Shown piece after piece: positions 38,905 to 47,466 of a stretch of DNA of 64,000 bases (positions are counted from its first letter, which is position 1; each line of letters starts with the position of its first letter). This DNA comes from Streptomyces sp. 130 (GTDB lineage: Bacteria > Actinomycetota > Actinomycetes > Streptomycetales > Streptomycetaceae). The notes under the pieces were generated by a model. That model worked only from the letters and a program-made list of their open reading frames with translations, did not search any database and had not been told where the DNA came from. The stretch is from positions 1 to 64,000 of the forward strand of contig NZ_VJNO01000027.1 of the NCBI RefSeq assembly GCF_007096885.1. Reading direction: 5' to 3'. The translations under genes were made by a program, and so were the position numbers.

Positions 38905-41742
38905 ATGCCCCCACGCACCCGTATGACCCGCACCGGTACCACCAGAGCCGCCGCCCTCGCCGCGGCTCTCGTCCTCGGCGCGTCCCTGCTCGCCGCCGCT
39001 CCCCACGCGGGCGCCGCCGAGGCGGACCCCGTCCCCGACCACTGCCAGGGGCAGTGCGACGACATCCTGCCGCCCGGCGAGAACGGCAACGCCACCCTGG
39101 TGGAGATCCTGGGCAACAAGGCGTTCGGCACCCACCCCGCGCACAGCGACGACCAGCTCGACCGCTACGACGGGCTGGTCGCCGGGCACACCGGGCTCAC
39201 CGACCAGAAGCTCACCGACTTCTTCAACGACGCCTCCTTCGGCGTACCGAAGGACCAGGTCGAGTCCGTCACCTCGCCGCGCGACGACGTCACCATCACC
39301 CGCGACAAGGCCACCGGCGTCCCGCACATCAAGGGCACGACGCGTTACGGCACCGAGTTCGGCGCCGGGTACGCGGCCGGGCAGGACCGGCTGTGGCTGA
39401 TGGACCTCTTCCGGCACATCGGGCGCGGTGAGCTGACCTCGTTCGCCGGCGGGGCCCTCGCCAACCAGGGCCTGGAGCAGCAGTTCTGGCCGCAGGCCCC
39501 GTACACCGAGGCCGATCTGGAGGCCCAGGTCGAGTACATCAGGACCCATGAGGGGGCCAGGGGCGAACAGGCCATGGCGGACGCGCAGGCGTACGTGGAC
39601 GGCATCAACGCCTACCGCAAGAAGGCGAAGGACGGCCGCTACTTCCCCGGCGAGTACGTCCTGACCGGCAAGATCGACGCCATCACCAACATCGGCGAGA
39701 TCCAGCCGTTCAAGCTGACCGACCTGATCTCCATCGCCTCGGTCGTCGGCGGCCAGTTCGGCGGCGGGGGCGGCGGCGAGGTGCAGGCGGCGCTGTCGCT
39801 GCTCGCCGCCCAGCAGAAGTACGGCGTCGCCGAGGGCACCAAGGTCTGGGAGTCGTTCCGTCAGCGCAACGACCCCGAGGCCGTGCTCACCATCCACGAC
39901 GGCACCTCCTTCCCGTACGCGGACAAGCCCGCCAACGCCGTCGGCACGGCCCTCCCGGACCGGGGCTCGGTCACCGCCGAACCCCTCATCCACGACCGCA
40001 CCGGGTCGGCGGGCACCGGCGTGAAGGCCCCCGTCAAGGCCCCGGCGGCGCTCCGCAAGGCGCAGGGCATCTTCGACGACGGGGTCATCCCCGAGGGCTC
40101 GCTGCCCGGCTCCGGCTCCGGCGCCCAGAAGCGCGGGATGTCCAACGCCCTGCTGGTGTCCGGCAAGCACACCGCGAGCGGAAACCCGGTCGCCGTGTTC
40201 GGGCCGCAGACCGGCTACTTCGCCCCGCAGCTGATGATGCTCCAGGAGCTCCAGGGCCCCGGCATCAGCGCGCGCGGCGTCTCCTTCGCCGGTGTCGGGA
40301 TGTACGTCCAGATGGGCCGGGGCCAGGACTACGCCTGGAGCGCCACCTCGGCCGGGCAGGACATCACCGACACCTACGCCGTCGAGCTGTGCGAGCCCGA
40401 CGGCTCCACGCCCGCCAAGGACTCCACGCACTACCTCTACCGGGGCACCTGCACCGCGATGGAGAAGATGGAGAAGACCAACTCCTGGAAGCCGACCGTC
40501 GCCGACTCCACCGCCAAGGGGTCGTACCGGATGCAGGTCTGGCGCACCGGCTACGGCATCGTCACCCACCGCGCCACGGTGGCCGGCAAGCCCGTCGCGT
40601 ACACCACGCTGCGCACCACCTACCGCCACGAGGCCGACTCGATCATCGGCTTCCAGATGCTCAACGACCCGGCGTACGTCACCGACGCGGCGTCCTTCCA
40701 GCGGGCCGCGAGCAACATCGACTACGCCTTCAACTGGTTCTACGCCGACTCCCGCACCGCGGCCTACTACAACAGCGGGATGAACCCGGTGCGCGCGCCC
40801 GGCGTCGACCCGGCACTGCCGGTCCGCGCCGAGAAGGCGTACGAGTGGCAGGGCTACGACCCGGCCGCCAACACCGCCTCGTACACCGCCTTCGCCGAGC
40901 ACCCGCACTCCAGCGGCCAGGACTACTACATCTCCTGGAACAACAAGCAGGCCGAGGGGTACGCGGCGGCCGGCTTCGGGCTCAGCGCGGTGCACCGCGG
41001 CGACCTGCTGGACGACCGGGTGTCCGGGCTCGTCGCCGAGGGCGGCGTCACCCGGGCCTCGCTCACCCGGGCCATGGCGGACGCGGCCCTCACCGACCTG
41101 CGCGGCGAGCAGCTGCTGCCCGAGCTGCTGAAGGTCATCCGCTCCCAGCCGGTCACCGACCCGGACCTGGACGCGGTGGTCCAGCAGCTGGACTCCTGGC
41201 GCGCGGCGGGCGCCCAGCGCAAGGAGACGAGCCCCGGCTCGCACACCTACGGACACGCCGACGCGGTCCGGATCATGGACGCGTGGTGGCCCCGGCTGAT
41301 CGAGGCGGAGTTCCGGCCCGGTCTCGGCGACGAGCTGTACGAAGCGCTCACCGCGAACGTCGCCACCGACGAGTCCCCGGCCGCCAGCCACGGGCCGAGC
41401 GGGGCGCACAGCGGCTCGGCCTTCCAGTACGGCTGGTGGGGCTTCGCCGACAAGGACCTGCGCCAGGTGCTCGGCCGGCAGGTCAGGGGCCCGCTGGCCA
41501 AGTCCTACTGCGGCGGCGGCGACCTGAGCGCCTGCCGTACGGCGCTGCTCGCCTCGCTGAAGGAGGCGGCGGCGGTCCCGGCGGCCGAGGTCTACCCGGG
41601 CGACGACAGCTGCGAGGCCGGTGACCAGTGGTGCACCGACTCGATCATCCACCGCGCGCTGGGCGGCATCGCCCAGAAGGGCATCCACTGGCAGAACCGT
41701 CCGACGTACCAGCAGGTGGTGGAGTTCCCGAGCCACCGCTGA
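38905..41742 (+). CDS. Secreted penicillin-acylase-family Ntn hydrolase
   Basis: Exported amidase precursor of 945 residues. A signal peptide (TRAAALAAALVLGASLLAAAPHAGAAEA) precedes the alpha region (ITRDKATGVPHIKGTTRYGTEFGAGYAAGQDRLWLMDLFRHIGRGEL). A spacer ends at QKRGM, and autocleavage would expose Ser413 (SNALLVSGK) as the N-terminal nucleophile of the beta chain. GVSFAGVGMYVQMGRGQDYAWSAT and later Asn residues complete the fold. Family members cleave amides such as beta-lactam side chains, acyl-homoserine lactones or lipopeptide acyl groups (aculeacin/echinocandin acylases); which applies here is unknown. ATG 38905 has GGAGGAG upstream. A hairpin terminator follows. Confidence 0.9.
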   Translation: MPPRTRMTRTGTTRAAALAAALVLGASLLAAAPHAGAAEADPVPDHCQGQCDDILPPGENGNATLVEILGNKAFGTHPAHSDDQLDRYDGLVAGHTGLTDQKLTDFFNDASFGVPKDQVESVTSPRDDVTITRDKATGVPHIKGTTRYGTEFGAGYAAGQDRLWLMDLFRHIGRGELTSFAGGALANQGLEQQFWPQAPYTEADLEAQVEYIRTHEGARGEQAMADAQAYVDGINAYRKKAKDGRYFPGEYVLTGKIDAITNIGEIQPFKLTDLISIASVVGGQFGGGGGGEVQAALSLLAAQQKYGVAEGTKVWESFRQRNDPEAVLTIHDGTSFPYADKPANAVGTALPDRGSVTAEPLIHDRTGSAGTGVKAPVKAPAALRKAQGIFDDGVIPEGSLPGSGSGAQKRGMSNALLVSGKHTASGNPVAVFGPQTGYFAPQLMMLQELQGPGISARGVSFAGVGMYVQMGRGQDYAWSATSAGQDITDTYAVELCEPDGSTPAKDSTHYLYRGTCTAMEKMEKTNSWKPTVADSTAKGSYRMQVWRTGYGIVTHRATVAGKPVAYTTLRTTYRHEADSIIGFQMLNDPAYVTDAASFQRAASNIDYAFNWFYADSRTAAYYNSGMNPVRAPGVDPALPVRAEKAYEWQGYDPAANTASYTAFAEHPHSSGQDYYISWNNKQAEGYAAAGFGLSAVHRGDLLDDRVSGLVAEGGVTRASLTRAMADAALTDLRGEQLLPELLKVIRSQPVTDPDLDAVVQQLDSWRAAGAQRKETSPGSHTYGHADAVRIMDAWWPRLIEAEFRPGLGDELYEALTANVATDESPAASHGPSGAHSGSAFQYGWWGFADKDLRQVLGRQVRGPLAKSYCGGGDLSACRTALLASLKEAAAVPAAEVYPGDDSCEAGDQWCTDSIIHRALGGIAQKGIHWQNRPTYQQVVEFPSHR

Positions 41743-41749
41743 AACCGCG

Positions 41750-41779
41750 GCCGGGCGGGTCCTCGCGGGCCCGCCCGGC
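41750..41779. terminator. Hairpin terminator between acylase and NamZ genes
   Basis: A 10-bp perfect stem (GCCGGGCGGG / CCCGCCCGGC) with a 10-base loop between two convergent genes. Confidence 0.75.
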
Positions 41780-41789
41780 TCACCTCAGC

Positions 41790-43076
41790 TCACCGGTACT
41801 GCAGGTATTTCTTCCGCACGGCCCGGAACTCCGCGAGGTCGTCCGCCCACGCGCCGGTCACCTCGTCCAGGTCCGCCCCGGCGTCGATCATCGTCCGCAC
41901 CCGGGTGTTCCCCGTCAGCTTGTCGATCCAGTTGTCCGACCGCCACGCGAAGCCGTCCCACGTCCGCTTCGCGGTGATCAGCAGCGCGATCCCCGTACGC
42001 ACCGGGTCGAAGACCTCGCGGTCCTGGACGTGCAGCTGCACCCCGCCCACGGTCCTGCCCTGGAACTTCGAGAAGGTCGGCGCGAAGTACGCCTCGCGGA
42101 AGGCCACTCCGGGCAGTTCCAGCGCGTTGGCCGCGTCCGCCCACCGGTGGTCGACGCCCTCCGCGCCCAGCAGCTCGAACGGGCGGGTCGTGCCGCGTCC
42201 CTCGGACAGGTTCGTCCCCTCGAAGAGGCACGTGCCGGAGTAGACCAGGGCCGTGTCGGGCGTCGGCATGTTGGGGCTCGGCGGCACCCACGGCAGGCCC
42301 GTCGCGTCGAAGAAGTCCGAGCGCGACCAGCCCGACATCTTCACGGTCTCCAGCTCGGCCGGGCGGTCCTTCAGGAACTCCCCGTTGAACAGCAGCGCCA
42401 GCTCGGTCACCGTCATCCCGTGCGCCTGGGAGATCTCCCGGCGCCCCACGAACGTGCCGAACGCCGGGTCCAGCACCGGCCCGAGCGCCGCCCGCCCCGA
42501 CACCGGGTTCGGCCGGTCCAGCACCACGAACCGCTTGCCCGCGAGCGCCGCCGCCTCCATGCAGTCGTACAGCGTCCAGATGTACGTGTAGAAGCGGGCG
42601 CCGGCGTCCTGGATGTCGAAGACGATCGTGTCCACGCCGGACGCCGTGAAGACGTCGGCGAGCGCCTGACCGCTCTTCAGGTACGTGTCGTAGACCGGCA
42701 GCCCGGTCGCCGGGTCGTCGTAGCGGCCCTCGGAGCCGCCCGCCTGCGCGGTCCCCCGGAAGCCGTGCTCGGGGCCGAAGACCGCGGTGAGGTCCACCCG
42801 GCCGTCCGGGTGCATCACGTCCACGATGTGCCGGACATCGGACGTGATCCCGGTCGGGTTGGTGACGACGCCGACGCGCTGCCCCTTCAGCAGGGCGTAG
42901 CCGTCCGCCGCCAGCCGGTCGAACCCGGTACGGACCCGCTGCCCGCCCCCGTTCCCGTGCCCGCGGCCCTTGCCGTGCGAGGCACCGGCCGCCGCCGGGC
43001 CGGCCGAGGCGGCCGTGGCCGCGAGCGCTCCCATCGCACCGCCGGCAGTCAGCAAACCACGCCTGGACAGGCTCAT
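41790..43076 (-). CDS. Exported exo-beta-N-acetylmuramidase-like protein (DUF1343, NamZ/GH171)
   Basis: Exported protein of 428 residues with a Tat-type signal (MSLSRRGLLTAGG...) and the DUF1343 fold, now known as the NamZ (GH171) family, which removes terminal N-acetylmuramic acid from peptidoglycan fragments. Typical blocks are GQRVGVVTNPTGI, AVFGPEHGFRGTAQAG, DTIVFDIQDAGARFYTYIWTLYDCMEAA, RPNPVSG and GLPWVPPSPNMPTPDTALVYSGTCLFEGTNLSEGRGTTRPFE. The catalytic acids in FGPEHG and SEGRG are present. A Gly/His-rich linker (HGKGRGHGNGGG) follows the signal. It likely recycles cell-wall muropeptides outside the membrane. Start ATG 43076. Confidence 0.88.
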   Translation of the reverse strand: MSLSRRGLLTAGGAMGALAATAASAGPAAAGASHGKGRGHGNGGGQRVRTGFDRLAADGYALLKGQRVGVVTNPTGITSDVRHIVDVMHPDGRVDLTAVFGPEHGFRGTAQAGGSEGRYDDPATGLPVYDTYLKSGQALADVFTASGVDTIVFDIQDAGARFYTYIWTLYDCMEAAALAGKRFVVLDRPNPVSGRAALGPVLDPAFGTFVGRREISQAHGMTVTELALLFNGEFLKDRPAELETVKMSGWSRSDFFDATGLPWVPPSPNMPTPDTALVYSGTCLFEGTNLSEGRGTTRPFELLGAEGVDHRWADAANALELPGVAFREAYFAPTFSKFQGRTVGGVQLHVQDREVFDPVRTGIALLITAKRTWDGFAWRSDNWIDKLTGNTRVRTMIDAGADLDEVTGAWADDLAEFRAVRKKYLQYR

Positions 43077-43222
43077 TCGGCTACCTCCAAGATCGCGACG
43101 AGTGTCATGGTCACGCACGCTAGCGCGCGGACGGGCCCGGGGGAACGTGTCGGACGGGGCCGCCGCGCCGCGAGTGGCCGACGGGACGGCTCCGCCTCTT
43201 CCCGCGCGACACCTCTTCCCAC

Positions 43223-43244
43223 ACGACATACCGACTGGTTAGTC
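43223..43244. promoter_or_regulatory. TetR-type operator before SDR-ligase-TetR operon
   Basis: ACGACATACCGACTGGTTAGT includes the half-palindrome ACCGAC-TG-GTTAGT. The first 17 bases are identical to the reverse strand of 49755-49771. It lies 33 bp before the SDR start. The expected binder is the TetR at 45738. Confidence 0.78.
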
Positions 43245-43277
43245 TGCCCGTGCAGTCGGCTGAGAGGTGCGAGAGCG

Positions 43278-44042
43278 ATGAGTACGGTGCAGGGCGCTGG
43301 CGTAGTGGTCACCGGGGCCGGAGGCGGCATCGGCGCCGCCCTCGCCCGCAGATTCGCCGCCGAGGGCGCACGGGTCGTCGTCAACGACCTCGACGCGGCC
43401 CGGGTCGAGGCGCTCGCCGGGGAGATCGGCGCCACCGTCGTCGCCGGGGACGCCTCCCGGATCGTGGACGCCGCCCGGGACGCCCTGGACGGCACCGTCG
43501 ACGTCTACTGCGCCAACGCGGGCCTCGCCTCGCCGGGCGACCCGCTGGCCGACGAGGAGGTCTGGGCCGCGGCCTGGGACGTCAACGTGATGGCCCACGT
43601 CCGGGCGGCCCGCGCGCTGCTCCCGGACTGGCTGGAACGCGGCAGCGGCCGGTTCGTCTCCACCGCCTCCGCCGCCGGGCTGCTCACCATGATCGGCGCG
43701 GCCCCGTACAGCGTGTCCAAGCACGGGGCCGTCGCCTTCGCGGAGTGGCTGTCGCTGACCTACCGGCACCGGGGCGTCAAGGTCCACGCGATCTGCCCGC
43801 AGGGCGTGCGCACGGACATGCTCACCGCCGCCGGATCGGCCGGCGAGCTCGTCCTGGCCCCCGGCGCCATCGAGCCCGAAGCCGTCGCGGACGCCCTGTT
43901 CGACGCCATGGCGAACGACCGGTTCCTGGTCCTGCCGCACCCCGAGGTCGGCCGTTACTACCAGGCCAGGGCCGCCGACACCGACCGCTGGATCCGCGGC
44001 ATGAACCGCCTCCAGCGCACCTGGGAGGAGACCGGAGCATGA
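43278..44042 (+). CDS. Short-chain dehydrogenase/reductase
   Basis: NAD(P)-dependent oxidoreductase of 254 residues. The cofactor site is VVVTGAGGGIGAALARRFA, with VNDLDAARV for adenine binding and CANAG for structure. The catalytic residues lie in STASAAGLL and YSVSKHGAVAF (Tyr-x3-Lys). Residues CPQGVRTDML follow the usual PG motif position. It probably oxidises a hydroxyacyl intermediate. ATG 43278 has GAGAG upstream. Its stop overlaps the acyl-CoA ligase start (ATGA). The operon is preceded by a palindrome shared with the ACAD-kinase operon at 47.5-49.7 kb. Confidence 0.88.
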   Translation: MSTVQGAGVVVTGAGGGIGAALARRFAAEGARVVVNDLDAARVEALAGEIGATVVAGDASRIVDAARDALDGTVDVYCANAGLASPGDPLADEEVWAAAWDVNVMAHVRAARALLPDWLERGSGRFVSTASAAGLLTMIGAAPYSVSKHGAVAFAEWLSLTYRHRGVKVHAICPQGVRTDMLTAAGSAGELVLAPGAIEPEAVADALFDAMANDRFLVLPHPEVGRYYQARAADTDRWIRGMNRLQRTWEETGA

Positions 44043-45697
44043 CCGGGTCCATCTACGCGGCGAAGCCCTGGCTCCCGCTGCTCAGCGAGGCCCAGCGGGC
44101 CCCCGTCCACCCCGCCGAGACCCTGGTGCACGCCTTCCGCGCGTCGGTCGCCCGCACCCCGGACCACCCGGCGCTCGCCTACTTCGACGGACGCCTCACC
44201 TACCGCGAGACGGACGAGCTCTCCGACTCCGTGGCCGGCCACCTCGCCGCCCGGGGCCTGGAGCCCGGCGACCGGGTCGCGATCATGCTCCAGAACTCCC
44301 CGCAGTTCGTCCTCGCGCTCCTCGGCGCCTGGAAGGCCGGCGCCACCGTCGTCCCGCTCAACCCGATGTACAAGTCCGCCGAGGTCGGGCACGTACTCCA
44401 CGACGCCCAGGTCACCGCCCTGATCTGCTCGGACCGGGCCTGGGAGGCGTATCTCCGGGACACCGCCGCGGCCGCGCCCAGCGTCCGGATCGCGCTCACC
44501 GCCTGCGAGCTGGACCTCCAGACGAAGAACGACAAGCGGGTCCTGGACTTCGAGCGGCTGCCCGCCGCGGCGGACGCCGACGACCTCGTCGCCGTCGCCC
44601 GCCAGGGCCTCGCCGCCCCCGCCGGCCGGCAGCCCACCGCCGCCGGCACCGCGCTGATCAGCTACACCTCCGGGACCAGCGGCACCCCCAAGGGCGCCAT
44701 GAACTCCCACGGCAACATCATGGTCAACGCCGAACGCCAGCGCACCGGCCACCCCGTCCCCGAGGGCGCCGCCTACTTCGCGCTCGCCCCGCTCTTCCAC
44801 ATCACCGGCATGGTCTGCCAGCTGGCCGCCTGCCTCACCAACGCGGGCACCCTCGTCCTCGCCTACCGCTTCCACCCCGGGGTCGTCCTCGACGCCTTCG
44901 CCGAGCACCGCCCCGCGTACACCGTCGGACCCTCCACCGCCTTCATGGCGCTGGCCGCGACCCCCGGCGTGACGCCCGCGCACTTCGCCTCCTTCCAGGT
45001 CATCTCGTCCGGCGGCGCCCCGCTGCCGCCCGCGCTCGTGGAGAAGTTCCGGGCGGGCTTCGGCCCGTACATACGCAACGGCTACGGGCTCACCGAGTGC
45101 ACCGCCCCCTGCGCCTCCGTGCCCCCGGAGCGCGAGGCTCCCGTCGACCCGGTCTCCGGCACCCTGTCGGTCGGCGTGCCGGGGCCGGACACCGTCGTCC
45201 GCATCCTGGACGAGAACGGCGCCGAGGTGCCCTTCGGGGAGCAGGGCGAGATCGCGGTGCGCGGCCCGCAGGTCGTCTCCGGCTACTGGGGACTGCCCGA
45301 GGCCACCGCCGCCGCCTTCCCCGACGGCGAGCTGCGCACCGGCGACATCGGCTTCATGGACCGCGAGGGCTGGCTCTACGTGGTCGACCGCAAGAAGGAC
45401 ATGATCAACGCCTCCGGGTTCAAGGTGTGGCCCCGCGAGGTGGAGGACGTCCTCTACACGCACCCGGCCGTCCGCGAGGCCGCCGTCGTCGGCGTGCCCG
45501 ACGCCTACCGGGGCGAGACGGTCCGGGCCTACGTCAGCCTGCGTCCGGGCGCGTCCGTGGAGCCGGACGAGCTGGGCGCGTACTGCAAGGAACGGCTGGC
45601 CGCCTACAAGTACCCGCGCGAGGTCGAGATCCTGGCCGAGCTGCCCAAGACGGCAAGTGGGAAGATCCTCAGGCGGGAACTGCGTTCAGCCCGTTAG
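44039..45697 (+). CDS. Acyl-CoA ligase (AMP-binding superfamily)
   Basis: ANL-superfamily ligase of 552 residues that activates a carboxylic acid with ATP and CoA. Core motifs are the P-loop ISYTSGTSGTPKGAMNSHGN, YGLTEC, ELRTGDIGFMDREGWLYVVDRKKDMINASGFKVWPREVEDVL, and the catalytic Lys in LPKTASGKILRRELR. Acid specificity cannot be read. It overlaps the SDR gene by 4 bp and is followed 40 bp on by a TetR gene in the same direction. It may activate the hydroxy- or keto-acid that the coregulated kinase and dehydrogenase later process. Confidence 0.9.
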   Translation: MTGSIYAAKPWLPLLSEAQRAPVHPAETLVHAFRASVARTPDHPALAYFDGRLTYRETDELSDSVAGHLAARGLEPGDRVAIMLQNSPQFVLALLGAWKAGATVVPLNPMYKSAEVGHVLHDAQVTALICSDRAWEAYLRDTAAAAPSVRIALTACELDLQTKNDKRVLDFERLPAAADADDLVAVARQGLAAPAGRQPTAAGTALISYTSGTSGTPKGAMNSHGNIMVNAERQRTGHPVPEGAAYFALAPLFHITGMVCQLAACLTNAGTLVLAYRFHPGVVLDAFAEHRPAYTVGPSTAFMALAATPGVTPAHFASFQVISSGGAPLPPALVEKFRAGFGPYIRNGYGLTECTAPCASVPPEREAPVDPVSGTLSVGVPGPDTVVRILDENGAEVPFGEQGEIAVRGPQVVSGYWGLPEATAAAFPDGELRTGDIGFMDREGWLYVVDRKKDMINASGFKVWPREVEDVLYTHPAVREAAVVGVPDAYRGETVRAYVSLRPGASVEPDELGAYCKERLAAYKYPREVEILAELPKTASGKILRRELRSAR

Positions 45698-45737
45698 AAA
45701 CAGACAGACGCGTACGCACGGAAGGAAGGCGGCGGCT

Positions 45738-46331
45738 ATGGCCAAGGAGACGGACGGGAGCGGCGCCCCCGTCCCGCAGCGACTGCTGGCCGCCGCCACC
45801 CGGCTCTTCGCCGAGCAGGGCTACGACCGCACCTCGGTGCAGGAGATCGTGGAGGCGGCCGGCGTCACCAAGGGGGCGCTGTACCACTACTTCGGCTCCA
45901 AGGAGGACCTGCTCCAGGAGGTGTACGCCCGGGTGCTGCGCCTCCAGCAGGAGCGGCTCGACGCCTTCGCGAACGCCGAGGCGCCCATCGAGCGGCGGCT
46001 GCGCGACGCGGCGGCCGACGTGGTCGTCACCACCATCGAGAACCTGGACGACGCCTCGATCTTCTTCCGCTCCATGCACCACCTGAGCCCGGAGAAGAAC
46101 AAGCAGGTACGCGGCGAGCGGCGGCGCTACCACGAGCGGTTCCGCGCCCTGGTCGAGGAGGGCCAGCGCAGCGGCGTCTTCTCCACGGCCACCCCGGCGG
46201 ACCTCATCGTGGACTACCACTTCGGCTCGGTCCACCACCTGTCGACCTGGTACCGCCCGGACGGCCCGCTCACCCCGCAGGAGGTCGCCGACCACCTGGC
46301 CGACCTGCTGCTCCGGGCGCTCCGACCGTAA
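45738..46331 (+). CDS. TetR-family regulator of the SDR-ligase and ACAD-kinase regulon
   Basis: Regulator of 197 residues. The helix-turn-helix reads RLLAAATRLFAEQGYDRTSVQEIVEAAGVTKGALYHYFGSKEDLLQEVYARVL. The C-terminal part (IFFRSMHHLSPEKNKQVRGERRRYHERFRALVEEGQRSGVF) is the type often linked to acyl-CoA ligase operons. ATG 45738 has GGAAGGAAGG upstream. It is the last gene of the SDR-ligase operon, so it would feed back on its own promoter. Its 3' end overlaps the convergent LysR gene by 62 bp. Confidence 0.87.
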   Translation: MAKETDGSGAPVPQRLLAAATRLFAEQGYDRTSVQEIVEAAGVTKGALYHYFGSKEDLLQEVYARVLRLQQERLDAFANAEAPIERRLRDAAADVVVTTIENLDDASIFFRSMHHLSPEKNKQVRGERRRYHERFRALVEEGQRSGVFSTATPADLIVDYHFGSVHHLSTWYRPDGPLTPQEVADHLADLLLRALRP

Positions 46332-47223
46332 CGGCGGCCCCGCCCGCGGGCTCCCCGCCGCACAGCCGCCCGAGCAGCGCCTCGGCCGCCGGATTGCGCG
46401 GCCGGGGCGCCCGGCCCACCAGCAGCACCGTCCGGCCCGGCTCCGGCTGCCGGATGGCCACGCACGGCAGCCCCGCGTCCTCACCGATCCGGCGCGGCAC
46501 GATCGCCACCCCGATGCCCGCCCGGACGAGGTCGACGAGCAGCCGGATCTGCGTGACGTCGCAGGTGATCCGGCGCTGCAGACCGCAGTGCGCGGCCAGC
46601 CGGCGCACCGCCGTCTCCAGGCCCGTGCCCGCCCGGAAGTCCACGAACGGCTCGTCGGCGAGGTCCTTGATCAGGGTGCGCCCGGCCCTCGCGAGGGGGT
46701 GCCCGGGCGCGGTGATCAGCACCAGCTCCTCGTACCAGGTGGCGAACGCGGTGATGCCCTCGGGCAGTTCGGCGGTGTCCGGCGCCAGATAGGCGAGATC
46801 CAGCTCCCCGGCGCGCACCGCCGCCACCAGCTCCGGTGTCGTCGCCTCGCGCAGGGAGATCTGCACCCCCGGCCACAGCCGGTGGAACGCGGCCAGCTCG
46901 GCGGCGAGGTCGACGCAGGTCAGCGTCTGGATCGTGCCGACGCGGACCCGCCCGGCGGCCAGCCCCGACACGGCCGCCACCGCGTCCCGGGCGGCGTCCG
47001 TCCCCGCGAGCACCGTGCGCGCGGCGGGCAGCAGCGCCCGGCCCGCCTCGGTGAGGACCACCCGGCGGCCGGTGCGGTCGAAGAGCTCGGCGCCCAGCTC
47101 CCGTTCCAGGTTGCGCACGGACGTGCTCAGCGCCGACTGCACGATCAGCTCGGCGCGGGCGGCGGCGGTGAAGCTGCCGTGCGTGATCACCGCCATGAAG
47201 TGGCGGAGCTGGCGTATCTCCAT
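46270..47223 (-). CDS. LysR-family transcriptional regulator
   Basis: Regulator of 317 residues. The winged helix MEIRQLRHFMAVITHGSFTAAARAELIVQSALSTSVRNLERELGAELFDRTGRRVVLTEAGRALL is followed by a periplasmic-binding-protein-like effector domain (GRVRVGTIQTLTCVDLAAELAAFHRLWPGVQISLREATTPELVAAVRAGELDLAYL). The C-terminal 40 residues are Gly/Ala/Pro-rich and lie antisense to the end of the TetR gene (62-bp overlap), so the true stop may have shifted by 3' extension. The only divergent neighbour is a 54-residue gene. Confidence 0.88.
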   Translation of the reverse strand: MEIRQLRHFMAVITHGSFTAAARAELIVQSALSTSVRNLERELGAELFDRTGRRVVLTEAGRALLPAARTVLAGTDAARDAVAAVSGLAAGRVRVGTIQTLTCVDLAAELAAFHRLWPGVQISLREATTPELVAAVRAGELDLAYLAPDTAELPEGITAFATWYEELVLITAPGHPLARAGRTLIKDLADEPFVDFRAGTGLETAVRRLAAHCGLQRRITCDVTQIRLLVDLVRAGIGVAIVPRRIGEDAGLPCVAIRQPEPGRTVLLVGRAPRPRNPAAEALLGRLCGGEPAGGAAVTVGAPGAAGRPGGRRPPAG

Positions 47224-47237
47224 GCATCTACGCTATC

Positions 47238-47259
47238 GATGGCTCCCAGTGAATCCATC
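47238..47259. promoter_or_regulatory. LysR-type inverted repeat
   Basis: GATGG-N12-CCATC starts 15 bp upstream of the LysR start. A further GGATTCAT-type half site occurs at 47291-47298 on the opposite side of the gap. The arrangement fits a LysR autoregulatory region; binding is inferred. Confidence 0.5.
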
Positions 47260-47297
47260 TGTTGGACCGTCTCCCGGGCCGGGGCCAAGCTGGATTC

Positions 47298-47462
47298 ATG
47301 GCGCACCTCCAGAGCTCCGCCCGCATCCCCGCCCTGTGGACCGCGGCCTACGGCCCCCGCCGCCCCCGCGCCGTCCGCCTGCTGGCCCGCACCCTGCTGC
47401 GGGTACGGGCCTTCGCCCGCGAACTGGCCCTGGCCGACCACGTGCCGACCGGGGGCTACTGA
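47298..47462 (+). CDS. Small hypothetical protein (54 aa) divergent from LysR
   Basis: Basic, helical 54-residue protein starting MAHLQSSARIPALWTAAYG and ending LALADHVPTGGY. I do not recognise it. It starts 74 bp from the divergent LysR start, the classic place for a LysR target. No ribosome site is clear, so the start could be leaderless. It ends 4 bp before the stop of the convergent ACAD gene. Codon use (third-position G/C) looks like a genuine gene. Confidence 0.5.
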   Translation: MAHLQSSARIPALWTAAYGPRRPRAVRLLARTLLRVRAFARELALADHVPTGGY

Positions 47463-47466
47463 AGCG

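Noticed and set aside
38857..41736. A 959-codon antisense frame opposite the penicillin acylase gene
   Set aside because: No ribosome site, low-complexity Gly/Val/Arg/Asp composition and no motif. The plus-strand frame has a signal peptide and complete Ntn-hydrolase motifs.
38905..43076. A beta-lactam resistance or cell-wall cluster (acylase plus muramidase)
   Set aside because: The two genes converge on a terminator and share no promoter. Adjacency alone does not support a joint function.
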